The notes beneath the pieces were generated by a model. The model saw only the letters and a program-made list of their open reading frames with translations. It had not been told where the DNA came from and did no database searches. Positions 1 to 27,126 of a stretch of DNA of 64,000 nt are shown here, one piece after another. Source of the DNA: Zoroaster sp. YZ-2022 (lineage: Eukaryota > Echinodermata > Asteroidea > Forcipulatida > Zoroasteridae); the NCBI GenBank assembly GCA_029582265.1, contig CM055828.1, forward strand, positions 4,261,402-4,325,401, in the 5' to 3' direction. The position numbers were made by a program, and so were the translations under genes. Each line of letters begins with the position of its first letter. Within the stretch, counting starts at the first letter, position 1.

Positions 1-1275
1 TTCTACTTGAGATGAAGGCTAGGCTCAAGGCGTTGTGTGGGATGCGGGAACAAAATAGTCAACCACGTGCACGTGCAAAATGGGTTTAATTCAGGTAAGA
101 TCCGCTCCACAGCACAAAATGTCTTCAGTTTCATTAGCTACACCTGGGGTTTCTTTGAGGTGAGGTTGCAGATACTAGAGTTTTTGCTGAAGAAAACCCT
201 ATATAATACAAAGATATACACCAAACTCTAGGTATCCCCAAGTAATAGTATCCAAGAGTGACTGGTTGCTGAGCTAAGGCCACTAGCAATGTCATACCAT
301 TGTAACGATACATTGCGCCAATAGTGGCACAAATGTACGGGCTGGCCTGTCTTGGACCACGACAGCTGTGAGATTGTGATCGCGTGTACTTCATTCACAA
401 ATAAATAATGGGTACGAACAAAAGAGTTGTTGAAACTTAAATACTTTTCTTTATTCGTTTTTCCTTTTATATGACTTACCTATTTTGTTTAATTTGTTTG
501 TATTGAAATCTCCTTGGGTCAATGAAGTTACGAGTGTCATACATCGTTATAAAGTTCAGTAAACTAACTGACCTAATTTAAAACTGTACTTAGGCTTACA
601 AGCAGTTGTCCCTTTCGCTACAGCTCATCGTATTTAAATTGTTATTACATTTAAGCTAAAACAAAGGCCAGCAGAGGAAACACATTAGTTAAACAATAAT
701 TAGGCCCCCATGATACAAAATTTACTACCACTATTACTAATATCCATCACACAAAAATGACCTGCGACCATACGGGCCCCAACTTCTTAAAGGGGGGGGG
801 GGGGAGAAGTGGTCCCTCAGTCGTGATTTTACCCCTAAAAGCAATGCTTTAATCGCGGACTTCTGTTTTACAGTCTCTTCTTAAGATATACATGCCCCAA
901 CACTCCCCAAATTCCCAATGTGATTTTTGATGTTGCCCTGGCATCTATTTAATCAAAAGACCTTATAACGCTGAAACCATTTTTCTTCTATTCTATATGT
1001 GCGATGTCAAACCGAGGCTGGGATGAAAATTGAGAATCAACCAATAGTCATAACATTCGTTCATGGTTACTTGGCAAAGACGGCCACAGTGGTATAAAAG
1101 TGTTTAAGCACATGACTCAATGGGTCTATTCATACACCGCAAACTTTGACATTTTGTAAAAAATACTTTGAAAGCTTATACAAGTGTCACAAAATCCCTA
1201 TTTTAACGGTTTCTTGTAATAATGTCTGCGTTTTATTTTTTGTTTCTTTCTTTGCTTGTTTGCCAACTGTTCGCT
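1..1275. other. 3' flank of the ependymin-related gene, no gene seen
   Basis: AT-rich sequence with a G-run near 793-804. Short open frames on both strands have no recognisable domain, splice context or compositional support. I see no RNA gene. Confidence 0.6.
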
Positions 1276-1281
1276 TTTATT
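1276..1281 (-). promoter_or_regulatory. Possible polyadenylation signal of the ependymin-related gene
   Basis: AATAAA on the minus strand about 130 nt past the stop codon. A second AATAAA lies at 1237-1232. Which one is used cannot be told from sequence. Confidence 0.4.
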
Positions 1282-1412
1282 AAAGCGACATCAAATTTAC
1301 TTCCACCAACAACTTTTTTTCTTATTTCTGATAGGCGTTTCTGATTTTTGATAGGTATTTCCAAAGTCTGTTTAGGCTGAGGTGTGTTACTGTTAGTTGT
1401 CAGATTCACATT

Positions 1413-1702
1413 TTAGGACTCCGACGCGGTAACCTGGTCAATTTTCTGCACACCAAACAGACTCTTCGCCCAGCCCGGCAGCCAGTTAACCAACTTATCC
1501 AAAAGCCCTGGCCTATCTTCATCGTCCACGGTTGCCTGTTTGCAGATCTCTGGAACATCGAAGACGGATATGTTCTTGATGCCCAAAGTGATATCAAAGA
1601 AGCGGGTCGTCATGTCGATAGATGCGGTGTTGTTCTTCATGGTGAAGATCTCAAAAACCGGCCAGCAACCGAGTTTTGTGTAACCGCCAATCCAAGTCTC
1701 TT
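1413..1702 (-). CDS. Ependymin-related gene, terminal coding exon 3
   Basis: The acceptor follows a pyrimidine-rich TTTCTTTGTTGGTTAG. The exon encodes residues 155-250 with C167 and C208 and a C-terminal tail containing WLPGWAKSLFG, and ends in TAA at 1415-1413. Confidence 0.92.
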
Positions 1703-3619
1703 CTAACCAACAAAGAAAAATAATGGTCATTGGGTCTACAATTCGAGCAAACGTCATCACCAATAATAATACATGTGCGGGATTAATGACTTTTAAAGAC
1801 ACGTGCAGATCTTCCAAGGCCAAAACTTCCGGGAAGTTCCAGCAAGCGGCCCACTGAGATGCAGCGGGGAGTCGACCTCAGCTCAGGGTATATCGGATAT
1901 CATACCCAATGTATTTTGTACAGGGAAGTCACGCGCGTGGTAGACCACCCATTCCCAGGGTTGTGCATCATCAAACAGCGGTTATTACCTCCATAGGTGT
2001 AACATACTTCTGTTATTACCAGAAACACTGAGATAATTAAAATCTTACGTGGTTTTAAGATGGTCATTGTACCAAACATCATGAGAAGATATTCTGTCTG
2101 ACTCTCACATGTTGTCATTTTTCGAAAATATAGAGCAATAAATCAAAATGCAAATATGAAGGGATCACCATGCAACTGGTGGGTAGAATGTCGTATCCGT
2201 CCGCCACTTTTTCTCATTAAATATAACGAATAATGTAATCTTACCTACCTAGTAAGGTGGAGAACATATGGATGATGATGGACATATACTTCAAATTATT
2301 CCAGGATATTTATTTCATGAAAAATCAGGCATTTTTGGTATACGATGACTTCCTCAGTCATGTCAGTCTGATCTTGTCAACTCCCCCATAAGTGACCAAC
2401 ACGGTCATTGTACATGCGCAGTAGCAACTATAATAGGATCCTTCTATTTTCTGAAGGGGAGGATTTTTTTAGAAGGAAAATCAAGTCCGAAAACCATCAT
2501 AAAAGTGGATTTTAAAGATAGTTTTCGCTTTCTGTACCCCCAAAAATCGATGGAATAAGTTTTTAACTGGTTAGTGGTTGTAAACAATTTTCCAAAAAAA
2601 CCTTAAAAAGTGGCGGTTGGATACGACATTCTTTCCCAACTGGTGATCAATTTCCAAAACATCTGAATGCATTTTCACAATTTTCTTATGAATGACACAG
2701 AAAAGAGATAAGCTAATTACTTTCACATGTTGATTTCTGTAAATAAGCCTATCTCTTGGTTCGTGATGTCTGTACATGCATCCTCTCCTATTCTTAAAAA
2801 AAATGATTGGTCACTTACTTGATCTTGAAGGCTGCCTGTCAGACCATTCTGTCACATCAATGGTGTCACTAGGACCTCCGATCTGGTACTCATCTTCAAA
2901 CGTAGCCTTGACAGGGATGCTGAAGTTCCTCCAGGGACCCATAGGTATCTTGGTGCACCTGTTGAACGTCTCGTCTATCTTGTACTCCACCTTTTCGTCA
3001 TGGAATACCAAAAACTTGAACAGCCTAAGACGAAATGCAAAGAAGATACACATATCGGTATTAACCAAATGGTTTTAATGTGAAACTTTCTTGGTGTATA
3101 ACGGTATCAGTCTTCCCTGACGAACAGGGCAGATTATGGACACTGCAAAATGCAGACAAACAAACAAACATAGAGACCGACGAACGGACAAACAGACATA
3201 TGAGGGAAAATGCAACCGTGACTGCAATAGTTCAGCAAGAAGGACCAGACAGATGGACAAACTGACACAGAACAGCACAGTCAGATAAACGGACAGACAA
3301 AATCCACATTCGGTCAAATAGACACCCAGACAAGATCACAAAAGAACAAGAAACCATCTTACCTCCGTCCAGGGATCATGGACTTCCTTTCCTCTTCGAC
3401 ATATTTGCGTTTCTTGACTCCATCGAAGCTGATGAGATACCTGTTGTTGACTGCCTTGTCGTGGTCCCACTCGCTGAAGCGACCCTCCCACTGTGAAGGG
3501 GTAACGCAAGGCGACGGTCCTCTGAGGACAGTTGGCCTCAGGGTGGGAGTTTCTACAGTTGCGGCGCTTGTATAACACGCGAAAACGACCAAGAAAATCG
3601 CATATGTAGAGACCCTCAT
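1413..3619 (-). CDS. Ependymin-related secreted protein, 3 exons, 250 aa
   Basis: The gene is spliced from 3619..3363, 3024..2819 and 1702..1413 (753 nt including the stop). The start is the ATG at 3619-3617, followed at once by a hydrophobic signal peptide (residues 1 to about 19, ending TSA/A). The mature part shows the ependymin-family pattern: PC-x-P-x-x-WEGR (38-47), FDGVKKRKYVEEER, NRCTKIP (107-113), a FSIPVKATFEDEYQIGGPS stretch, YTKLGCWPV (162-170) and VPEIC (204-208). The four conserved cysteines are C38, C109, C167 and C208. N-glycosylation sequons lie at N119, N178 and N198. Family members are secreted, calcium-binding extracellular or lysosomal proteins; in invertebrates they are often expressed in gut or regenerating tissue (established knowledge, not shown here). 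Intron 2 carries a TIR element and intron 1 a degenerate GACA-rich stretch. Intron phases 2 and 1 join cleanly. The exact ligand is unknown. Confidence 0.93.
1703..2818 (-). other. Ependymin-related intron 2
   Basis: This intron has no coding content. It contains an inverted-repeat element at about 2163-2649, listed separately. The rest is AT-rich unique sequence. Confidence 0.8.
2163..2649. mobile_element. Non-autonomous TIR element (MITE) in ependymin intron 2
   Basis: The left arm (2163-2214) and right arm (2605-2649) are inverted copies sharing GATCACCA, then AGAATGTCGTATCC and CCGCCACTTTTT, with small indels. The interior is non-coding. The superfamily is not assigned because no clear target duplication is visible. 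Confidence 0.7.
2819..3024 (-). CDS. Ependymin-related gene, coding exon 2
   Basis: The acceptor is ...TCGTCTTAG and the donor AA|GTAAGT. The exon encodes residues 87-154 including C109 and the IPMGPW segment, and ends in phase 1. Confidence 0.92.
3140..3320. repeat. Degenerate GACA/AAAC-rich microsatellite
   Basis: Purine-rich CAGACAAA/GACAGACA-type words recur irregularly through ependymin intron 1. This explains the overlapping open frames here, which are not genes. Confidence 0.6.
3363..3619 (-). CDS. Ependymin-related gene, coding exon 1
   Basis: This exon encodes the signal peptide and residues 1-85 plus two bases of codon 86. The donor is AG|GTAAGA. The reading frame stays open upstream of the ATG, but the first Met that gives a signal peptide is the one chosen. 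Confidence 0.92.
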
Positions 3620-4246
3620 CTTGACTGACGGTAAGGACTTTAAAAATGATGATGTAAAGACGAAGCTTGTGAATTGCTGGTGTAGTGAAACCACGAACGA
3701 TTCACACAATGACAGTCTACACAATGAAATGGGAAATTGATAGAACAATTGTTCGTTGCAATGTTAGTCCAAGCCTGGGATTAACCCCATCACGACACGA
3801 CCCTGGATTATACAACAAAAACACGTACCCTTGGCATGTCCGCTATTCGACAGTTACGAGTGGCCAAACAGAGAGGCTATGGTTAAAGTTAAACCAGTGT
3901 TTCGCAATTAAGCCCATCAACATGATCCAATAGAAGTTGCACTTTAAGCAGGCACTGACGGGCCTTGAAATAACGTGCGAAGTATCCGAGGCTGACAAAC
4001 ATGTTTGTTTGATCATCAAACAATGGGAACTACAACCGGTTTTTGAACCAGGAAAGCAGCAGCTCATATCTACGGGGGTTCAAGGACCAAGTGGTGTGAC
4101 AAACACAATCATAATGATCGCAGACGTTCTAAACAATTATCTAATAAAAACAACAGAACAATGCAATAAGAAGAGTCAATAATTGATTACAGGAGCAAGC
4201 CGTTGCACTTGGGGTAAAGATTAACATACAAAAGGCCGATGCTACC

Positions 4247-4285
4247 CCAAACAAACAAACAAACAAACAAACAAACAAACAAACA
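4247..4285. repeat. (AAAC)n microsatellite
   Basis: About nine perfect AAAC units, followed by a CCCCAACA-rich stretch. Confidence 0.9.
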
Positions 4286-5024
4286 CCCCAACACCCCAAC
4301 AAACAACAACCACCACCACCAAAAGTACAGCAACTGTGGATGACATCTTAAACAATATTTTTTGTAGTTCCTGTCACATGTCCCTTCACATTATTGTGGC
4401 CTTTTTTTAAATTACCTCACGACTTCCCTGCGTCTGTGATGTATTTTGTTGTAAAAAGTGGGGGGGGGGGGGGGTGGTCGTTTTTATTGCCAACCCCAGG
4501 TCCTTACTGAGCAAAATTTAGTTGGCAGTTTATCTACCCGTCTTGGGTCGGGTACCCCTTTTGCAACTAGACCTGTACGAGATTCCCTTTTTGAACAATT
4601 GATCAGGCCATATTTTGCTCTTAATTAAACGGAAGGGTGAGTTTTAAAAAGGAATTTGCAATTGCAAAAATTGTTCGGTCGAGCTTTATTCTCCGATCCT
4701 TCGGACAAGAATCGATCGATTTTCCCCTAAAAATTTGAATTACAATACCAACATAAAGTGGAGAATAGTATTTAATTAAAAACAAAACGATTTACACTGA
4801 TGTTGTTATTGCATGTGAAACCCCATGCATCACAAATAATGTTCCATGGGTTTCTGAATGGTTTTAATAAACAGCGCCCCCAAGCTAAATTAAAATAATA
4901 ACAGTGCCGACATGCGGTGAATCATTTTTAATTATGAATGAGTTTTTCTTGGAATTAAAGCTAACTTTAATTTAACAGGTTGAATATTTATTGATATTCG
5001 TGTAATGTACCGAGCTAATTACTG

Positions 5025-5085
5025 AAGCTGGACTCGAACCTTTGACCTCTGGATTACCGAAACGCTGACGGGGTTGATATGAACT
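5025..5085 (-). repeat. tRNA-derived SINE remnant (B-box end)
   Basis: On the minus strand there is an exact RNA polymerase III B box, GGTTCGAGTCC, preceded by AATCCAGAGGTCAAA as in the variable and T-arm region of a tRNA. The cloverleaf is not complete, so this is read as a SINE fragment rather than a tRNA gene. Confidence 0.5.
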
Positions 5086-5573
5086 AAAATATCCAAACTG
5101 TTATCCCGATTGAAACCATTTCTCTCAATGAGGATTCCAATACACCCCAATCGAGAAACCCTTGTTGGCTGTTGGCGGTCTCCCAATACGCCGACCCATT
5201 ATGTCAATCACACGACATGGATTAACCAAATGGCTTACGCCTGTTTATGACTAATGTTGGTTATTAACCAAATGTAGTGACATGAACAAGTGGCATGAAC
5301 AAGTTTCAGTGTTGCTAAGAGTCGGTGGGCGGAGTTTGTGGTCATAACTGGGATCCGGTGTGCGATATTTTTTCTGTAGTTTTCTTCATCCACTGCGCAC
5401 TCACCTATATGCATTTATATTCTGAAAATGAATTTTGGACTTTAGTTTCCTCCAAATCCTCCAAAGCCGTGAATTACTGTTTATATACAGAAAGGCTTTG
5501 CTTCTGAATTAATTTTGTAGTTAAAAACAATTAATACAAAAATGAATACAAGTGTTGACAAAACATAGTCTCG

Positions 5574-5656
5574 ATCCCGGTCCCGGTATAGGTACCACGT
5601 ATATGAAACTTTTGGAAGACGAGCGTTCTAACCATTAGACTACTATGCCAGTCGAA
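5574..5656 (-). repeat. tRNA-derived SINE remnant (A-box end)
   Basis: The minus strand reads GGCATAGTAGTCTAATGGTT followed by AGAACGCTCGTCTTCC, a typical tRNA 5' half (A box in TAGTCTAATGG). A weak B-box-like GGGATCGAGAC follows after a longer spacer than in a tRNA. This fits a diverged SINE head. Confidence 0.5.
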
Positions 5657-8530
5657 TTTGTCGATGAATGAATGAATTAAGAATCTTTTTAAATTAGATT
5701 TCTAAGCCATTGACGACGTATGCTGCAGAAAAAATAGCGTCCCGTGCGTACGAGTCAATAAAATTTGTTCTAGGGAAGCTTGTCAGACCACACCGTGAAA
5801 CCCATACATGCTGTGTAGCCAGGGATCATGCCTCAAGTCGTATTGGAAACCTGGGAGGCGACAGTCGGGGGATCACTCTGAGAGGAAGTGGCTTTCAAAC
5901 AGACAGAAGTGAACGAGCTAGCATCCGTGGAAATACCCACTAATAAGTAAACTTGAAAAATGATCTTGAACACAACAGCCACTTGTAATTTTTCAAACAC
6001 ATAAACAAGATACTTTATTTAACTTTTTTTCCCAATAGAATCAGACAAGCTCTTTACAATTTACATACAAAGTGACAATGAGGTATTCACGTGTCATCAC
6101 GTAATTTAAAATAGCTTCAAGTAGTCATTATTTTAGCAATAATTAAATTAAATCAATATGGAATGGAATAGTGACGTTTTCTATTGCACACATACTTAAC
6201 AATAGACATCAACAGTGTGTACTTCAAGGATTGTGTGGGACTAGAAACCTTGCTTTCATTTCAAAGAAAAGTCTTAACTATAGTTATGTTTTTCATGAAG
6301 AAATTGATGTTTTTCAATTAGTTTATTTTAAAATCCTTTAACAATAGGTTCGCGATCATTAATTTGTACAAAATACTTTCTGTATCTGTATTAACAAAAC
6401 ATCCCCTTTGTCAAAAAGTGTAAACCGACTCCCAATCCCAATATGAAAATTATTTTCTGCAAATTTTTGAAAATGACAAAGAAATGGTAGACCCAGAGAT
6501 GTGTGGCTCTTAAGATCCCACAAAAAAACACCTGATGTATTAGTACACACTGCCGATGAATTTTAAACACAGTATGGCAAGCCTGGTCAAAGGCCCCACC
6601 CAATGTGGCCTCACACTAAACAATTCAATTGCCATCGAGTCCCAGGCTAGTTTAGGGCACTATTCCATCAATACTTTAGTGAAAAATACTCATGGTTTTT
6701 ATTTACCATTGATCTTTGAATCTCAAAGCTGAAGGTATTTAGCTGTACAGTATTTCAACCCACATGGCGGCCATCTTTGGTCATATTCCTTGAATCCATG
6801 GCACAGATAACTTATTGCTACACTACCATGAGGTTAGGCACCAGTCTATTTTGGTGAAAGATGCCTCGTTCTGAAGTTCATAACCTTGTTTGTGGTAATC
6901 CAAGATGGCCGATGCGTATCAGGTCTGCATTCATTACAATGATAATTACTCATTGGCAATCAAATGCAAAACAATATTCAAAAAATATCATTTCAAGAAA
7001 ATCACAAATTGATTGGTTAATAATAACCAGATATTATTTTAAAATAAATTGTATTTACATAAAGTAGGGATTTAAGAGTCATTTCCAATAATACAAGTGC
7101 CAAGCTTACTAACTGGTAATAGCTGCCTAAATACTTGTACAAAACAAGTTCAAAACTACTAAACACCAGATAATTGATGAAAAGTGGCCACATTAGACAG
7201 ATGCTATCTCAATATTTCAATCCCTTTTAACTCTTAAAAATGTACAAGAAAAGTGTTTGGTTTTGAATTGGCAGGGTTTAAAATTAAAACGAAATAAACT
7301 AATGTACAACATTTGTAATTCTGTGTAAGTTAACACTGAATTGGAACATGTATCAAGACAAAGACCAGCTTTGAAATTAAATCAACAATAAATAAAACAA
7401 ACGATCTCCTTGAAAATTGCAAAATTCAAATATATCATACAATTGAAATAAATGGAATTAAAATAACATATGGACTGAGAAGTACAATTTTGTATTAAAA
7501 TCACAATGATTTTAAGGAATAAACTGAACACAAACAACAATGTTCTTGATTTTTAAGAAACGGCTCCAATATTTGTGTTAAAAAACACTCGAATGAATAC
7601 ATGAATTTGCTGTAGATAATTCCCGATAGACGCCAACTTTACAGGCATTTTGGATTTGGCTTGGAGCTTGGGCAAGTGTTTGAATTTTTCTATACAATGA
7701 TGCTCGGAACTTGTTGGGTTTGCAATCAAAAACAGTAAGCCAATACCCAGAAATATGGCCAATTTTGAATGTTACGACATCAAGTGAAAACCTTATACAC
7801 CCAAAAGTAAAAAGACGACAAATATGTATGTTTGACTACTTGTAAGACCTATATGTTTACTTCTTATTTTATTTTGTATCTAAATTAAACTATAGAAAGA
7901 CTTGAATTTCTGAAAACTTTTTAATGAGATGGAAACTGTGAATCTTGTTTATAATGATTGTATACGAATTGGTAAAACTAACAAAACTGAAAGACATAAG
8001 ATTAATTTGTAATATTGTTGTAATAATTTTAAACTAAATATGAACCTTATCTGGCATATTGGAAAGTGTTTATTAAAATTTTACCAATGGATAATACTTC
8101 ACTAAATGAAAATTTATTTTGTATCACTTATACACTCTCTAAAATCATCTTAATTAACCGATGAATATCTCATACAGGGCATCATACCGGCTTCTTGCTA
8201 GGAAAGATCAATTAGTTTCAGAGGATAGCCACTATACACTTTTGGTAATTTGAACAAAAAATAACTGATCACAGTTTCACCAAAATAAAAATGCACTTGG
8301 TGTAATGTTGACGATGGTAGCAAACATCCCTTGAAATATTTCTGTCTGAAATGCAATTATTTAAGCCCCTTACCAAGAGTGGCCTTTAGCCTTGTTTGGG
8401 GCGAACTTGCATATAAAAAAAAACAAAAAACAAACCATAATTGCTCATCTGAATGACCGACTTCAAAAGATGAAAGCTCCATGTTAAATTAATACTAAAC
8501 AAAAGTTTAAAAATGTTCACTATTTTCTCA

Positions 8531-8692
8531 TTAACCCTAACCATCCCAAACCCATCAAACACCAACAGCTGGTTGTGTTGCATTTTGATGGACTCAGTAC
8601 CGTGTAGCCCATGCATGGTTGTTGGATTTTGATGGATTCAGGAAGGTTCCTAGCCAAAACCATCAGTGGGGTTAGGGTTAATGACATAAAGG
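8531..8692. mobile_element. TTAA-flanked MITE, CCCTAACC family (copy 1)
   Basis: The element is bounded by TTAA on both sides, starts CCCTAACC and ends GGTTAGGG. The interior has words that recur in inverted or direct form (TTTTGATGGA twice). TTAA target duplications with CCC...GGG ends are the signature of piggyBac-type transposons. It is non-coding. Confidence 0.75.
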
Positions 8693-10540
8693 AATAAGCT
8701 GAAAGGTTGGTTTCTATACATATCTCTTGATTCTTGCAAAGTATGGGTGCATTTGCAGACATTTTACCAATAGTGTATATAAGCTTATAGGACAAGTGCC
8801 TCATGTTAAAACCAAATGCTTCAGATCCTCAAATGACCCTTCAATCATTTACTCTGACAAAACAAACCTATTTGTTTGTACAGATAATAACTTTAGTTAA
8901 TCTGACCGCATGAACCTTATTTGTTAACTGTACAGATAGGAACTTTACTCAGAAATCTACTGGACGAAAAGTTGGACGAATAGTGTAACGTGGGGATTTT
9001 TAACATGATTAAAATATTGTTGAGTTTTTTCGGGTACACCATGATTAAAATAGACCTAAAACAACACATACATTTGAGTAAATAGCCACAACTAATTTGA
9101 TAATTTACCAAGGAACATCAAATGATTTGTCTGCTAAGAGATAAACCTGAGATTTCAAATTGCTTGCGACGTGACTACATTTGTAATCCCTGTGCTGCAG
9201 TCATCATGACAATGAAGGGTTCTCCACTGTCTAAACTGAGAAATCTTTTTTTTTCTTTTTATTTAATTTTCAAAAAAATTGAGAGCGGTGAAGCTAACCC
9301 TTGTGGTAAACAACATAGTTCTTAATGCTTACTCTGATGAAGAGAATTTACAAGAGAAATCACGATACAAGAAGAGAGATTTAGAAATATGAATCTAAAA
9401 ATAATATAATCTGTTTGCTAATACACTATGCTATGTACTAAGTTCTTACCTCTCTTTATATCACAGTATGTACATCTTTTAAAAGTTACTATGTACACTA
9501 TACAAATATACTCATTAACAAATTCAATTCTCCAGCGGTTATCTTAGTATCATAGATAGTCAGTTTCATGATTTCCTGTACGTACCTTTAGTTTATATTC
9601 CCAAATGTTGAAAATTTTACTCTAAATTTGTTGTCCGAAGATGAAACGCCTGAAGCATACTTTTTTTTTTTAAACATGCGGTTTCAGCAATTCAGCTCAG
9701 GCCATCTGTTTTCTCAGCGATAAAAATCTAAAGTATATGATGCCATCGATGATTCATCGGTTATAATCCAATATATAAAGTAACAGTGTTTCCACCACTA
9801 CTCTTACTAGTAATGGCCAACAAACTAAGCCAAGATAGAAAGAAATCCAGGCCCCATATATGTAAATATATATATCAAGATATCAACTAGTCTTAATAGT
9901 GGCAGTGATATACAAATGTATAATATCTGTATAACAGACGTTATAAGATAATTAATGCCTTTATTCTTAGATAAGGCTTTGAAGCTACAATGGTGGAAAT
10001 ATAACTACGTTAATAATACACCCTTTTCGCACTGCATCCATATTTGTTTGGTGCCCCGACTACAAACCACCATGACCAAATCTTTGTTTGAAAAGCACCA
10101 GTCCAGTTTTAGGCATGAGCCTCACCGTGATTCTCATAGAGTTGTGTCGTAAACAAGTTAAGATGGCCACTGCGCACTGCGCAGTAAAGGTATATTAGAT
10201 TACCCATGAGGTGTGTGATTCTGAAGAGCCAAATTTCACAGCGCTGCTAACCGGTACGCACATTTTACTGCGAACTATAGCGGAAATATCTGCTACGTGT
10301 AGATGTCAATGTATTTCACAGGTTCGCAAGCAAATCTGACGAGGTGCATGCACGTTCACAATAAATTTATATTGTTGAATCACTCATTCGCTAGCGCTAA
10401 CGGCCGGCACGATAGTGTGCCTTTTGCATTACTTAACAGTTAGCAACGCTTTGAAATTAAACATTTTTGGTAAGCAACAAAGTAAAGCCCTCGTGAGCTT
10501 TACGTTTTTCGGTAAATGTGTTCAGAATCACACTTGTCTT

Positions 10541-10611
10541 ACACGGGCTATTCCAACACGGGCTATTCCAACACGGGCTATTCCAACACAGGCTATTCCA
10601 ACATGGGGCAT
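10541..10611. repeat. 15-bp tandem repeat, about 4-5 copies
   Basis: The unit ACACGGGCTATTCCA is repeated nearly perfectly. Open frames across it on both strands are by-products of the multiple-of-three period. Confidence 0.9.
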
Positions 10612-10819
10612 CGGCAAACCTACTTAAAATTTGATGCAGGCAAACGTTCATCAACGAGTTCTAAAAATGTCTTTATCTTGACATTCTGGAATGACCTTTT
10701 GCGTGTCAAAAGTACGGGCCAAACAAACTGGAATGACTTCCGTTTACTAAACACTTCACTGTGGACAAATACGGTAACCCTTAGTAAGTTTATATGTTTA
10801 AAGGTCAACCGTGTTTGAC

Positions 10820-10882
10820 CTATGACACCAACTAGAGGCTATTTAACAGTGATTGACCTATGACACCAGCTAGAACATGACA
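10820..10882. repeat. Short direct duplication
   Basis: GACCTATGACACCAACTAGA recurs about 40 bp later as GACCTATGACACCAGCTAGA. Confidence 0.7.
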
Positions 10883-11362
10883 TCGTCAAAGTTTTGCCCA
10901 GAACCGACATCCAAAACCTTCAATCAATGTCTAAAAACCACAACATTTTTCCTGCTGAAATATCCCAAGCCCTAACTTCCTTTTCGTAGCATCCTATTTC
11001 GAACAAGTCTTGCCCTCACAGACTCCACGTTAAGAGGGCAGGGCTCTGTGGTCAATCATTCACCAACCCTCCAACTTTGACCTCTGAACTCTCCACCACC
11101 TTTGTCTAGTACCCTGAAAGCATGGTTAAATATGGTTGTAAAGTTTGCCACATCATGGGTACCAGACTTATTTGGTGAAAAATGGTTGCTTAAATAAGCC
11201 TCGTAGACTTGCATAGTAACAAAACCAAGACGGCTGCTGTATGACCACAGATATATATATATATAAACGTTGGTCCTTAAAAAAAAACATGTACTGTTTA
11301 GTTAGGTTTTCAGTTGGAGGGCTTACTACCTTGACAGATGCAGTGTGACACAAAGGTCAACA

Positions 11363-25938
<14,576 letters not shown>

Positions 25939-26782
25939 AGATGAGGCTAGGGGGGTCGAGGGCAGGACAAAATTCAAACTAAGAACACTTCTGGTGATGT
26001 ACACTAATGACTTGACCTGTGGTGGTGGAGAAAAAAAAATAAGAGACGTCAAAATTATTAAGTATTTACTTTTTAAAGATATGCTTCAACTGACGTCCCA
26101 CAATGCAAAATCGACCATCTTCATGGGCAACGGAAATGTATATTGAATGCACAACTGTGTTATGCCCCCAAACAGTTTACTCGAAATGTGGGTGTTTCGT
26201 CAAAGTGCCCCAGTTTTAATCAATTTTGCCTTAGTGTCTGTAGGAACTGCATGGCCATGAAAAATAAGAACTCTTGATGCACAAGTAACAATTTGTGCAA
26301 ACTGTAATTATTTGTGATAAGCAAATCATTAATTTTGATTTAAGCAAAATTGTGGAATTTTGCTATGCTTCAGAAGCCAAATCATTCACTGGTATTACAT
26401 GTAGCTTAACCCCAAAGATCTAAGCTTCCTGCATCTTTTTGTTCTTTTCAATTCAGTGTCAATTCAGTGAGGCCGCCGTAAAATGTAATTGACATGATTT
26501 AGAAGGTTGGGCCAACAATAATGAGCCTCTGAGGAGAATGCCTAAATGCTGTGGTGCTTTTAAGTGGATTTGGTCCGAGGAAACACTTATAAGCAACGAA
26601 TATAATCAGAGGAAGGTGGGTCAATGAGACATCCAAGGCCCTTACTCCAGGCGCAATAATTGTGACAGGATTTAAATGAGAAACAATGGCAAATATTGAT
26701 TGTCTTCCTGAAACAATGCAAAATGCAAACTTTAGTTTTGCAATATATAATTTTACAATATATAATTTTGTATAGTGGTACA

Positions 26783-27126
26783 TAGGGTTGGACGATATCA
26801 CAATATTATCGTTATGATGCGATATTCAAAAAATTATCGGCTAAATCGGTTATGGTTTTGACGATATCAAAATATCGCCATATTGACGATATTCCAAAAT
26901 TATCACCGATATTCCAAAATTATCGCCGATATTCCAACGACTTCCCTGCAGAACTTGCATGTAAAAGTAGTTATTTCGGTGTCCAATGTCGTTAATGTAC
27001 AATAAAAGTATACATTTTTTTCATGTATTTAAAAAATCCAAGTATTGAGACGATAATATCGTATATCGCTGATATCATGGCCGTGGATAATCGACTATAA
27101 AAAAAAAATCAATATCATCACCCATA
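26783..27126. mobile_element. hAT-like MITE rich in ATATCG words
   Basis: The termini TAGGGTTGGACGATAT and (inverted) TATGGGTGATGATAT are similar. The flanking octamers GTGGTACA (26775-26782) and ATGGTACA (27127-27134) match at seven of eight positions, as expected for a hAT target duplication. The interior is a series of GATATTCCAAAATTATC-type repeats. Confidence 0.65.

Larger units (their letters stand above)
3620..11362. other. Intergenic region between ependymin-related gene and MAP3K
   Basis: I find no supportable exon. The region contains an (AAAC)n run, two tRNA-like SINE remnants, a TTAA-flanked MITE at 8531-8692, a 15-bp tandem array at 10541-10611 and long AT-rich unique stretches (about 5950-8500 and 8800-10500). 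Promoter elements of the ependymin-related gene would lie just above 3619, but none is distinctive. Confidence 0.6.

Noticed and set aside
1406..2118. Additional minus-strand frames in and near the ependymin exon 3
   Set aside because: One is another frame of exon 3; the other lies in intron 2 with no family motif.
5025..5656. Two intact tRNA genes
   Set aside because: One region has only a good B box and the other only a good A box; neither forms a full cloverleaf, so both are read as SINE pieces.
10620..10818. Small genes around the 15-bp tandem repeat
   Set aside because: Open frames depend on the tandem repeat and show no domain or splice context.
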